Below the pieces are notes generated by a model that saw nothing but the letters and a program-made list of their open reading frames with translations, ran no database searches and had not been told where the DNA came from. 64,000 nucleotides of DNA from Blattamonas nauphoetae (lineage: Eukaryota; Preaxostyla; Oxymonadida), in contig JARBJD010000278.1 of NCBI GenBank assembly GCA_033064195.1, positions 34,803 through 98,802 of the forward strand, written 5' to 3'. Shown in pieces: positions 56,301 through 64,000 of the stretch. Numbering within the stretch: position 1 is the first letter of the stretch; each line of letters begins with the position of its first letter. Made by a program: the position numbers and the translations under genes.

Positions 56301-57159
56301 ATCCTCTCGACTGACAGTATGGACAGAGTTTGTATCCAGTGAGTTTCTCAGGATCAGAAATGAACATTACATGAACAAGAGTTGGTGTGAGAGGAACCAT
56401 GAGTATTGGGACAACAAGTGCATCATCGTTTTCGTTGACATACGATTGACTGAGGAAGTATCGTTTCTTGTCTTCATCATATTCATAGATGTGAACTGTA
56501 ATGTTTAGAATTTTCATCGTTTCTTCCATATCTGATGCAATGTCAAATCCAGGATATTGTTGATATTGTTTTGTCAATTGATGGGATGTGAGATGGGTTA
56601 GATTCTTGCAGACTGCAAACAGACGGTGTGCTTCAGCATTTCTGGTTTTCGGCGGAATTTTATTCCCAGGTGTGTCTGGCAGTGTTTTGTGAGAAACAGC
56701 TTGAAAGAAACAGATGTTGTAAGGTGAATCAACGTATTTTATGTTGTGTTTTTTTATGTGTTCTGTAAGAATGGCGTTCGCTTTTCCAGCAACTGGGAAT
56801 CTGTAAACAGCAACTAGAATTGAATGAAAAGCAATGAACATTGTCTTTGTATCCATCAGTGTTCTCTCCTGTGATTCTTTGATAAGATTGATTGCATACT
56901 TCGAATACTCATTGATGTCTGCTTCACTTCGAATCACGGTCGGGAAACTCTTTGAGGTGTTCTCCAATTCTGGTCTAAAATCCTTGTATGTAGTCTCATC
57001 TCTGTCTTTTCTTTCAACGATCTTACCAAAATCAATACTAATCTTAAATGGATGATCCTTTTCTTTTTCATACACTGCTTTGATGAAGGTTGTGATTTCT
57101 TCAACATTCTTCAGATGATTATGAAAGTACAACTGATATGGTTTTCCATTGTCACTCAC
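53365..57159 (-). CDS. DNA polymerase B (protein-primed type) with OTU-like and HNH modules
   Basis: 1264 aa, open throughout. Exonuclease motifs: DFET (357-360), NSSRFD (447-452), YNIRD (584-588). Polymerase motifs: A DFNSLYPS (817-824), B KTNLNGSYG (998-1006), C GDTDS (1097-1101). Residues about 140-310 hold NICFFQAVSH (Cys150) with a later His263 and a C2H2-like CPYC...HLADC, the OTU-like/zinc region I associate with Maverick polymerases. Between exonuclease and palm, about 691-733, lies an HNH-nuclease-like insert: CYICKC, LDRIDNAKGHSKEN, CCDYCN. It replicates the element. The first ATG lies close to the right end of the element. Confidence 0.9.
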   Translation of the reverse strand: MSDNGKPYQLYFHNHLKNVEEITTFIKAVYEKEKDHPFKISIDFGKIVERKDRDETTYKDFRPELENTSKSFPTVIRSEADINEYSKYAINLIKESQERTLMDTKTMFIAFHSILVAVYRFPVAGKANAILTEHIKKHNIKYVDSPYNICFFQAVSHKTLPDTPGNKIPPKTRNAEAHRLFAVCKNLTHLTSHQLTKQYQQYPGFDIASDMEETMKILNITVHIYEYDEDKKRYFLSQSYVNENDDALVVPILMVPLTPTLVHVMFISDPEKLTGYKLCPYCQSRGFQVKDSHFSRDYEKHLADCKEIDGKHVKKIQLDRTPRPYVPHILNNRTNEFLMAHKRQDEFKPTQYYITYDFETMEDLILDNLFSDDNTQLISHLKPLSVASAIKTKSGVESIYFDLRDGKDFVKQWIRELFKYAEIVRDDNMYEDPEIPSQNEVSVIGFNSSRFDINLIFRDLVDKDWKVVSFLGSTTKYKQVLIRHEKTQQVLRFIDMMSYTGPMTLDNAVKAFGGNTTLQKSFFAYESFDSSDYDTVLSKQEPFSKYEFYSSLNNSEMSDTDYQLYLDDWNKQGFKNRWEYLKFYNIRDVECMIAPLNNLIDLNFQFKVDMLHNLSLSANASAIKYACAYKDFDIDADYNECDESGPIKITKQYWKYKVEGYRYQDQKAHRNTDKNVTEADYDWFVQQCKRVCYICKCHFSQAVKPTLDRIDNAKGHSKENVKICCDYCNTYKSDHDEHLTRLRIQLKKFCIWKSLPMTLTHEQTYHKLRAAVTGGLSNVQHRQNIKDVTPINHFTFEDGKVISKDTEHKMTHVCGVDFNSLYPSAFSSIKNKNNPYTNHRMYMPGRCLYTATEDSDCREIIENKNQKTLFVAELKGHIDEKHINDFINFTPIFRNIVVNTTEENIGEKTYSLMKKHGLKTDDKQRKLTQLLSTHNQYMFFSTYYLWFLIDYCHFIVDDIKSVMVFSRHAGFEPFVTSFMNDRIEAMKVGNKGKEQFCKTNLNGSYGYDGMNTEKYNSITICNEKRTYLKQMMKGFVATREINEDNYIVIEDREKASCKTCLQEAVFTLDNAKFWYLNFIYNFMYKCLDMNKIHFCEGDTDSAYWAISGDPTAGIHQQFEHVIADKEFNDAHKYEWFPNPEKGVDDEKKLLGLAIEKEGEQMICLAPKCYSLDEKCKIKGVSLKKTNITSKDYVKCLNGEKTVTTTLNFQTRRVHSDDDSNGFEIAKIQQQKLSLSGIHLKAIVLENESCPPFIHGLKATDYIIE

Positions 57160-57610
57160 TTTCTCGATCTCATTCTTTTTGAACTTCCAACGTGCGTTTG
57201 TCAGACATTCATTGAAGACAGTAGTGATATAGGCGAATGTGGAACCACGTTAGCAAAGACACCACTTCTATCGCTTTTTCTCCATGCCGATTGACAATTC
57301 AGAAAATACTTGGAGTAAAAGTCATTTTCATTTCAGAAAGTTGTCAATCTTAGAGAAATATTCTCTTCCAGAGTTCAGCTACTTCAAACTTTCAAGTTGA
57401 AGCAAAATTTCGAAAATTTCCAAAAATGCAAAAACCTTGATTTTGGCGGAAGCTGGTGTATTTTTTCAAGGTTCCGAAGGTTGCGACCCTTCTCATCGGT
57501 CCCTTTTAGACCGGCATCGGAACTCATTTTTATCGGTTTGAGTTCCGGAGACGTACGTTGGTCTTGCCAAGGGCCTAGACCATGCCAAAGGGCAGTGATA
57601 TGTGAAATTA
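57160..57610. other. Right flank of Maverick copy 1, non-coding
   Basis: No gene seen. The terminal repeat of the element should lie here, but I could not match it to the left end by eye. Confidence 0.4.
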
Positions 57611-57613
57611 AAT

Positions 57614-57700
57614 GCTTCCGCCAGGAATTGAACCTAGGACCTTCAGCTTAGTAGTAGTAGTGCGTGCACTCACCATTACCACTAGACTATCCGGTCCTGA
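57614..57700 (-). ncRNA. tRNA-like segment with Pol III A and B boxes
   Basis: On the minus strand TAGTCTAGTGG matches an A box and GGTTCAATTCC a B box, 45 bases apart. The T-arm (CTAGG/CCTGG) pairs well. The acceptor stem does not pair and a plain anticodon arm is not seen because of an ACTACTACTACT run. It is therefore probably a tRNA-derived SINE or decayed tRNA rather than a working tRNA. Confidence 0.4.
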
Positions 57701-57802
57701 AATTATCCCGAAAAATCAGAAACTTTATACCCGAAAAAAAGACACTATAGCAGATTTAAAATTTGAAAACTTTGTCAAGAAATTCACGATATAGCAAAAA
57801 TG

Positions 57803-58023
57803 CTCCCGTGAAAAAGTCATGCTTTTTAACGAGGGTAACAAGTGGCCAAGAATTAAGATCTAGCAGATCGCTCCCGTGAAATAGTCATGCTTTTTAACGG
57901 GGGTAAAATGTTAAAACGGAAAATCTACCTAATTTTGAAAAAATCGCTGACGAGAAAAAGTCGTGCTTTTTAACGGGGGTAAAAAAGTCGTTCCCGTGAT
58001 AAATCCATGCTTTTTAACGAGGG
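57803..58023. repeat. Four tandem hairpin repeats
   Basis: Four copies of a hairpin of about 31 bases at 57803-57835, 57871-57903, 57947-57979 and 57991-58023. The pattern is CCCGTGAAAAAG, a 5-base loop (TCATG) and CTTTTTAACGGG; the arms pair at 10-11 of 12 positions in the best copies. Spacers are 11-43 bases. The loop and T-run side are better kept than the left arm. Confidence 0.8.
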
Positions 58024-58103
58024 GAGATAGGTAGACGATAAAAGGAATATATAGCAGATCTGAACATTCGAGGTATAAGGCACAGGTCGAAACTAACATT
58101 TTC

Positions 58104-58178
58104 AGGAGCTAGTAGCTCAGTGGGTATGTTCCAGTGTCCACCCGTTTCTAGGGGGTGGTTCGATTCAGGCGAGGGGCA
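58104..58178 (+). ncRNA. Second tRNA-like segment
   Basis: TAGCTCAGTGG is a perfect A box and GGTTCGATTC a good B box, about 45 bases apart. The acceptor and T-stems do not pair convincingly, so I read it as tRNA-derived (SINE head) or another Pol III unit. An A-rich simple repeat follows, as after many SINE bodies. Confidence 0.4.
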
Positions 58179-58189
58179 ATCTTAATTTC

Positions 58190-58385
58190 AAAAAAAATGA
58201 AAAAGTTTCAAAATGCCAAAACAATTTCAAAAATTTAAAAAAAATTCAAAAATTCAAAAAAAATACTTAGGAAAATTTCAAAAAAATTTCAAAAATTCAA
58301 AAATTCAAAAAAATTCAAAAATTCAAAAAATTCAAAAATTCAAAAAATTCAAAAATTCAAAAATTCAAAAATTCAAAATTTCCAA
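58190..58385. repeat. AAAAATTC-type simple repeat
   Basis: Nearly 200 bases of short irregular repeats of TTCAAAAA. The Lys/Phe-rich open frame within it is not a gene. Confidence 0.85.
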
Positions 58386-58400
58386 AAAAGTTGAAGTATG

Positions 58401-58670
58401 ATACCTCGACGTAATTTCCCTTGATACTCAGGCAAAATGGTGCCCTCGTGGCTAATGCGTAGAACGAATTGAAGGTTGGATTGGAGCGGGACGAGCTGGG
58501 AGGCTGTCCCCGGGGGTTCACTGTGGGCATCACTTGAATGTGACCGTAAATCATGCCCCCCCAATACCTTAGCCCTTCAAGGAATTCGCCAGCAGTAGTC
58601 ATTGAGTAGGATCATGATAGAGTGATCCCCAAAGGAGTATCGGGTTGTCCTACGGTACAATCATACAAAG
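58401..58670. repeat. Maverick-end repeat, copy 2
   Basis: Direct copy of the 42445-42710 block, with CTCAGGCAAAATGGTGCCCT and GAGTATCGGGTTGTC. It is not followed by Maverick genes, so it is probably left from an older, deleted element. Confidence 0.8.
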
Positions 58671-58746
58671 ACTTGATAAAGGAAATGATGAACGATTGAA
58701 CGATGAAGGCTTGAATGATGAATGATTGAATTCCAAGTTGAAGTAT

Positions 58747-59010
58747 GATACCTCGACGTAATTTCCCTTGATACTCAGGCAAAATGGTGCCCTCGTGACT
58801 AATGCGTAGAACGAATTGAAGGTTGAATTGGAGACGGTGGATTTCTAGGAATCCGCCCCGGGGTTCATGTTGGCCGCACTTAGATGTGCCCGTAAATCAT
58901 GCCCACCCAAGACTTAACCCTTCAAGGAATTCGCCAGCAGTAGTCATTGAGTAGGATCACGATAGAATGATCCCCAAAGGAGTATCGGGTTGTCTCATGG
59001 TACAATCATA
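58747..59010. repeat. Maverick-end repeat, copy 3
   Basis: Direct copy, about 346 bp after copy 2 and closest to it, sharing the TTGAAGTATGATACCTCGAC entry. Suggests a local tandem duplication of element ends. Confidence 0.8.
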
Positions 59011-59239
59011 CAAACTTGAAAAATTGAATGATGAATGATTGAAAAAATGAATTGAATGAAAGAATGAAGAAACTGAAAGCATGCACTGCAAAGAAGGAAG
59101 AAACAAAAAAGAAAGAACAAAAAAGAAAGAAGCAAGATGAAAGCTGGCACAACAAGGAACAAGAAATAAAAAGTTCCAACACCTCACTTCACATTTCATT
59201 TATGTTTTTTATTTTTTTTGATTTTTTAATTTGTATTAA

Positions 59240-59587
59240 ATGACAACAGTGAATACTACATATGTCTCGCTAAAGACTTCGAACCCTCCAAAGGGGAGCG
59301 AAAAACGTCGAACAGAATCCAAGCAAGCTTTGATTCAGTCAATGAAAGAAGAGAACTGTGAACTTGTCTCAGAGTATGTCAGACATAATATCCCAGTCAT
59401 CTATGTTCATGAAGGAGTTGAGTGGAGGATAAAGCCAAAGTTGTGGAATCAAGGAAACAGACCACACATGTCACAATGTCGACACTACACTCAATCCTTT
59501 GTGGAGAATGAACTGAGGAAGTACAACTGTGAACTCGTTGGTGAGTACGAGCAGGTTCCTTTTCTTTCAGAGAAGAATTTGGGATGA
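59240..59587 (+). CDS. Small Maverick-associated protein (115 aa)
   Basis: Preceded by a T-rich start motif (59210-59230). The body has ENCELVSEYVRHNIPVIYVHEGVEWRIKP and a second NCELVGEYEQV. This resembles the short L-x-EY...G-x-x-W repeats found in nuclease-associated proteins of large DNA viruses (DUF723-like), by memory only. No catalytic motif seen. It lies between end repeats, so it may be cargo of a truncated element. Confidence 0.5.
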   Translation: MTTVNTTYVSLKTSNPPKGSEKRRTESKQALIQSMKEENCELVSEYVRHNIPVIYVHEGVEWRIKPKLWNQGNRPHMSQCRHYTQSFVENELRKYNCELVGEYEQVPFLSEKNLG

Positions 59588-59678
59588 TTTGGGTGTTCAC
59601 ACAATTAACGCTGATTTTTTTTTATTTGGATTTTTTATTTTGCGTATGAAGAGTAGGTCCAGTTTGTACAAGTGTGAG

Positions 59679-59965
59679 ACCTCGACGTAATGTTCCAAGA
59701 TACTCAGGCAAAATGGTGCCCTCGTGACTGATGCGTAGAACGAATTGAAGGTTGGATTGGAGACGGATGATCGAAAGATTGTCCCCGGGGTTCATGTTGG
59801 CTTCAGATTCTTTAAATGAATTTGACCGTAAATCATGCCCACCCAAGACTTATCCCTTCAAGGACTTCGCTATTCTCTGTGAGAGCGTAGCAGTCATTGA
59901 GAAGGATTGAGATAGATCGTCCCCAAAGGGGTATCGGGGTGTCCAAAGGAAACTTACACGAACAT
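59679..59965. repeat. Maverick-end repeat, copy 4
   Basis: Belongs to the second Maverick, at the same place relative to the 136-aa gene as copy 1. It differs by a short insertion near 59870-59890 (CTATTCTCTGTGAGAGCG). Confidence 0.8.
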
Positions 59966-60035
59966 GAACAGGAACTACTCAACGCCTATTTTTGTTTTTG
60001 GTGAAGACTGTCAATCGAAAAATAGAATTCATAGT

Positions 60036-60446
60036 TTAATACTCCAACATGAGATCAACAAGGAATTCGTAGTACTCCTTGATTATTTTTCCATTGATTG
60101 TCTCTGATGTCTCCATCTCAATTGATTCACCAGAACTGTCTTTGAACCAGATCTTCACTATGGACTGTCGAGTACTTAATTCCCACTTCTTTCGCTTCGC
60201 AATCTGTTCGTTGCAGAAAGCAACGTACGAATCATTGTGTGCATCAGTCTGGATCCAATCAGCGTGAATGGTGTAATTCTGAGGAATATCTTTGGAGATG
60301 ATTGTGGATGTACTGCCAATTTCTTCCTTCACATGTATGAGTTTGCAGTCGAGGAAGTAAATATATTTTTGTTTTCGGGAATTGACAAAATCATGAGGAA
60401 ATTGAGCAGTGTGAGAATTCTGAATTGAGAAGTATCGTTTAACCAT
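60036..60446 (-). CDS. Unknown small Maverick protein, copy 2
   Basis: About 136 aa, roughly 95% identical to the product of 42780-43190 by eye, from MVKRYFSIQNSHTAQ to LMLEY. The ATG at 60446 is chosen because the start motif (60457-60473) would lie inside the coding region if the upstream Met at 60476 were used. Open in both copies. Confidence 0.7.
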   Translation of the reverse strand: MVKRYFSIQNSHTAQFPHDFVNSRKQKYIYFLDCKLIHVKEEIGSTSTIISKDIPQNYTIHADWIQTDAHNDSYVAFCNEQIAKRKKWELSTRQSIVKIWFKDSSGESIEMETSETINGKIIKEYYEFLVDLMLEY

Positions 60447-60491
60447 GGTTCTTTTAGCAAAAATAAAAAAAATCAAAAAACACTTTTATCA

Positions 60492-62203
60492 TTAATACCC
60501 TCTCTTCACTTCTTCATACGCTTCTTGGAGACGACGATCAATGACATATCGCACTCGTGGTTGTCCATTTTCAATCCAGAACAACCAGTATGTAGCCTGA
60601 TGTAGTGCTAGAATTGGTGGAGGTGGTCCATCTTTGGTTGATGTGAAATATGGATCCAGAGTGCCCTGATTGATTGGTGTTCCTCGATAGACAATGTTCA
60701 CCGATTCTGCTGTCGATATACCTTCTTCACCACCTGCAATTTCACTTCGATCTGTTGGAACCATGAAAGTGAAACAGGTTGCATCCGTCACAGCTCTTTT
60801 TCTCACAAATTGACGTTCAACTCCGTTGAAGTCTTTTTCAAGGCGAGAATGACAAATAGAATTTTCGAACTCTTCTGTTGCTGAACAACCAATGAAATCA
60901 CCATTCACCATCATCATTTGATAGAACTCTGGTGAGAGTGTTGACATTGGGAAATTGGGAAAGTTGGATCCAAGCATTTCAAATTGACCAACGTAGTGAG
61001 GATTTCTGAAGACTGTACATTCATTAGGTCTTTCAGGGAACAAGCACATAAGATTCATGAGATTGTTGAGTTTGATGCTGATGTTTGATCTCACTCCCAT
61101 GGCATTCGCTTTTGATTGAAATGATTGTGTGTCAATTCTTTCTGCTTTCAGGACATAAAGAGTCTTTGAATATGTGTTGAATAGGGATTGTTTTGTTGCA
61201 TCGGTGATTTGATATCCGTAGCAAATTGTCGTAACTTTTTCTACAGATGAATTCAGAACTGTGTAGGTTCTTGATATATACTGGATGATTGCTGGTTTTT
61301 CAGCCATCGCATCTTCTTTTTCAAACGCACCATATTGCCAGACTGGATTTCCGATTTGGGTAAATTCCTGAGTCAAAATGCAGAATTCTCCGTCATGCAT
61401 AAGTGACATTCGAGAAGAACCGACATTAAGCATTGGTGTCATATCTCCTTCATCAGTTGTATCTTGAATTGATTTTCGAATCACAGTTGAAGGTCGAATG
61501 GGACAATACACAAGCGAATCAGTTGTCAAGTGAAATCTCAATCGTAGATTGCCAAAGAGGGAATTTGGATACTGATCAAAGGTGCTCAGTGGAAGTAAAT
61601 TCACAAACGGAATAACCAGTGGAATCGTAAATGTGATTGTTTCCGGTAAATCTGAAGCACTCGAGCATAACGGTGTATAGTAGAATCCACACACACACTT
61701 GGATCCATTCTCTGAACATTTTCCCACAGACTGTAACAATGCTTCATGATGTTTTTCTCTTCATGTGACTTGAAAGTGTGATACAGAAATGATTCATGGA
61801 TGTGATTATTCTGGAGTGTGTTGTCAATGATATTTCCTTGACTATCAACCAGTCTCATATCTCTAATTGCATCTGATGATGATTTATATCCGAAGAACAT
61901 TCCGTACATTCCAACGTGTCGGGTAACGTATGTATCCGGAGGTTTGTGAACTGGAACAGTCACAGTGAGATCAATTCGCAAATGACTCTTCGCAAACTCA
62001 GTCACATCATGACCATCATAGCACAATGGAACTTCAATCTCGTCTCCAATTCTGCATGGCATGGGAGGATTTGTTGGATGAACTTCTTGAATTGAATACA
62101 CATGAGGTTCCGAATCCCATTGCTTTGGCAGATATGATTGCACTTCGATTTGCTTAATAAATGTCGATGTTGGCTTTGATTGATTTGATCTGATACTTCT
62201 CAT
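60492..62203 (-). pseudogene. Second capsid-like gene (MCP-B), copy 2, one frameshift
   Basis: Frames 62203-61690 and 61690-60492 join to about 570 codons. The break lies in an AC run near 61690: five AC units here, four in copy 1, giving a 2-base shift after DPSVC. It is otherwise complete, including the PPPPILALHQATYWLFW tail. The region around NVGSSRMSLMHDGE differs from copy 1, so this part evolves fast. The start motif (62210-62222) is intact. Confidence 0.75.
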
Positions 62204-62249
62204 TTATAGAAAAATAAAAAATACAATATCATGATTTTCTTTTCCTGTT

Positions 62250-63980
62250 TTAAGATTTCAGTATTCCAAGTTCCTTGTGTAACGCTTTCAGTGTGTGATT
62301 TGGATAGTACTCAACTTTCGGTTCACCATTGCTGTATCGGAATACCCACCAAGTTGTTGCAGTTGTTGCTAAAATGGGTGCAGGAGGATGTGTAAATTTT
62401 GTCATAAAACCATCGCTTTTATCAATTTGCTGACTTGGATTTAGAACATTATAGTACGTGTCAATCACTCCTTGATAAATTGGCTGAGATCTCAAAGTGA
62501 CTGGAACATTCTGACCTCTGGAACTGATTGAATCATTGCAGTTTGTTGGGCAACCACTTCTCTGAGTTGAGAAGCATAAAAGAAAATCAGAATTGTCATG
62601 AATTGGTCGTACTCTTGTCATTGTCTCATTGGGATAATTCTGATCACCAGTGAGTTTCTCTTCAACGAGAGAATCTGTAAGTGATCGCTCCAAATCATCT
62701 GGAACAGCTAGATAGGAATCGAGATTGAGAGTTGATAATGCGAACTGATTGAAACGAGCTCCAATAGTTGTTGTCGGTTGTTCTGGATAGTATTTGTTGA
62801 GTAGATTCACTTGGATATTCTTCTGCATTGGATTGTGGAAACAAGTGACTTCATTGTCGTAATGACGGAAGAGAAGCATGATATCCTTGGCATTTACGAG
62901 AACCATTTGCTGAGTACAATCAATTCCTGTTGCCGTTGGTGTCTTCTGAAATGGATAGAATGAGATCTTTTCAGCTGGAATTGTTCCAGGACGATCCTGA
63001 TACATTTTCTTCAGATTCTCTTTCGCGATTTCTTTCATTTTGTATCCAGCACTCATGCAATACACATCATCAATGCGATAATCCATAATGTTGAGAGAAA
63101 TGTATTGTTCATCAGGGGAAGGTTCCGAGGTAATACCAGTCGGATGTGTATATACACAATCTTGTTTTACTGCCATGATCTTAAATGATTGACCGATTTG
63201 AACGAAGTTCTTTGTACATGGGGGGACGAGATATGGAAGGAAGGTTGGACGATCACGATTACAATAAACAAGTGAATCTCGGATGGGAGGTAACATTGAT
63301 GATATTCACTGATCAATAACGAGAGTGTATTTTTCAAAGTCAGTTCAGGATTCACCGGACAACACACGAATGCATCTTCATTTATGTGGACACTCAATTT
63401 CAGATCTCCGAAGAGACACCGAGGATAGTCAGTCATTCCAGAGAAAATGAGAAGATCTTCAAGATTGATTGACACACGAATTGGGACATCGATAGTGTCT
63501 TTGAAGACACCAGTTCCAGACGTTGTTGTGAAGTCTGATAAAGGAATATAAACACCAGCAACCGATTCATCATGATTCCAAAGCATTTTGCCAAGGTGTG
63601 TGACAATGCTTTCGATTCTCCAATTGACTCTTCGGTTTGATCATATTGTAGATGTGAGACTCCATTGATACGTCATTGGTTGTTGTGCCATTTATTCTCT
63701 GATTGTTGTGAAGAACAGTAAGGTCACGAAAGATTGATGCCGAATGTTTGAGTCCAACGAAGATGAATATCCTTTCATTCATGTACGAGCCAATTTTACC
63801 TGCAGTTTGTTTCCAGTTGTTGACTTTCAATGTCGCTGTCATTGTGAAAGTAATGAAGGAATCATCGATTTGACAAATGTCTTGATTTCCAGTCAATGGA
63901 ATGATTATTTCCTGTCCTTTGGTAGCGTGAATTTCAGATGGTTTTAAATTCTTGAATGGAAGTACCATGTGCTCCATCAT
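62250..63980 (-). pseudogene. Major capsid protein (MCP-A), copy 2, frameshifted and partial
   Basis: Three frames cover the gene: 63980-63570, 63586-63300 and 63296-62250. Breaks lie near 63585 (one extra A in an A-run compared with copy 1) and near 63300; another shift lies near 63960, close to the window edge. The 46665 site that is broken in copy 1 is intact here (LNIMDYRIDDVYCMSAGYKM). The carboxy tail PPAPILATTATTWWVFRY is kept. Confidence 0.75.
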
Positions 63981-64000
63981 TCAGAAGGTAATTGATGATG

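Larger units (their letters stand above)
42050..57300. mobile_element. Maverick/Polinton element, copy 1
   Basis: It encodes DNA polymerase B, a retroviral-type integrase, a packaging ATPase, two double-jelly-roll-type capsid proteins and several small proteins, over about 15 kb. All genes except the ATPase are on the minus strand. This gene set defines Mavericks/Polintons, which integrate as DNA and can in principle form virions. I see no adenain-type (Ulp1-like) maturation protease. The ends are approximate because long terminal inverted repeats could not be matched by eye. Capsid genes are broken while polymerase, integrase and ATPase are open. Confidence 0.85.
59600..64000. mobile_element. 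Maverick/Polinton element, copy 2 (partial)
   Basis: Starts with the same end sequences as copy 1 and continues with the same minus-strand order: 136-aa protein, MCP-B, MCP-A. It runs off the right edge, so polymerase, integrase and ATPase are not visible. It lacks the two MITEs of copy 1 and gives the empty-site reference for them. Confidence 0.85.

Noticed and set aside
42050..57300. Retrotransposon, because of the integrase
   Set aside because: No reverse transcriptase, RNase H or LTRs; polymerase B, packaging ATPase and capsid genes point to a Maverick/Polinton.
57614..57700. Functional tRNA gene
   Set aside because: A and B boxes and T-arm fit, but the acceptor stem does not pair and no clear anticodon arm is seen.
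57803..58023. Bacterial rho-independent terminators
   Set aside because: The stem-loops are AT-rich with the T-run inside the stem, occur in four tandem copies and lie in a eukaryotic genome.
58213..58401. Lys/Phe-rich open frame of 62 codons
   Set aside because: Product of the TTCAAAAA simple repeat.
58401..59846. Minus-strand frames with a conserved LQSNLQFVLRISHEGTILPEY stretch in the end repeats
   Set aside because: Open in two copies but shifted or stopped in the others; the conservation is explained by the repeat itself.

Overview
This window is nuclear DNA of an intron-bearing protist. There are no bacterial operons or Shine-Dalgarno sites. Several genes have short GT-AG introns, often starting GTATGT, and the cellular genes include a TOG-domain tubulin-binding protein and a TRAF-type zinc-finger protein. 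The mixture of Maverick/Polinton elements, a laterally acquired bacterial cell-wall amidase and a large repeated helical protein family fits an anaerobic metamonad. An oxymonad such as Blattamonas is my best guess. That attribution rests on memory of similar families and was not checked. The standard genetic code fits the intact genes.

Layout. 1-14 kb: minus-strand copies and fragments of a helical (ARM/HEAT-like) family, called ARM-A here. One fragment is split by a 3.77-kb hAT-like element (2270-6036, 8-bp target duplication) that carries a decayed beta-helix surface-protein gene. A 38-bp minisatellite and one intact ARM-A gene (8519-9601) follow. 14-22 kb: the single-copy cellular genes, namely the spliced TRAF-type zinc-finger gene, the amidase-SPOR gene (16297-17112), a spliced C2HC zinc-finger gene and a spliced TOG gene (19423-21829). 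21.9-40.2 kb: a tandem array of three units of about 5.8 kb. Each has ARM-A, an unassigned conserved stretch, a degenerate repeat array, a coiled-coil gene on the minus strand and a second family member (ARM-B). The first two units end with a copied 3' half of the TOG gene. Several small DNA transposons sit inside these units. 40.4-41.6 kb: a pogo/Tigger-type transposase gene inserted in the third ARM-B.

42-57 kb: a nearly complete Maverick/Polinton. It has protein-primed-type DNA polymerase B with an inserted HNH domain, a retroviral-type integrase, an FtsK/HerA-type packaging ATPase, several small virion-like proteins and two paralogous double-jelly-roll-type capsid genes. 57-59.6 kb: a terminal repeat zone with four tandem hairpins, two tRNA-like Pol III promoter segments and direct copies of a 270-bp repeat. 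59.6-64 kb: the start of a second Maverick with the same gene order, cut by the window edge.

In the Maverick the replication, integration and packaging genes are open. Both capsid genes are broken by indels in both copies, and in copy 1 one of them is also split by two hAT-like MITEs. Nearly every Maverick gene has the same T-rich motif just before its start codon, which looks like an element-specific promoter. I saw no CRISPR array, rRNA or canonical tRNA.
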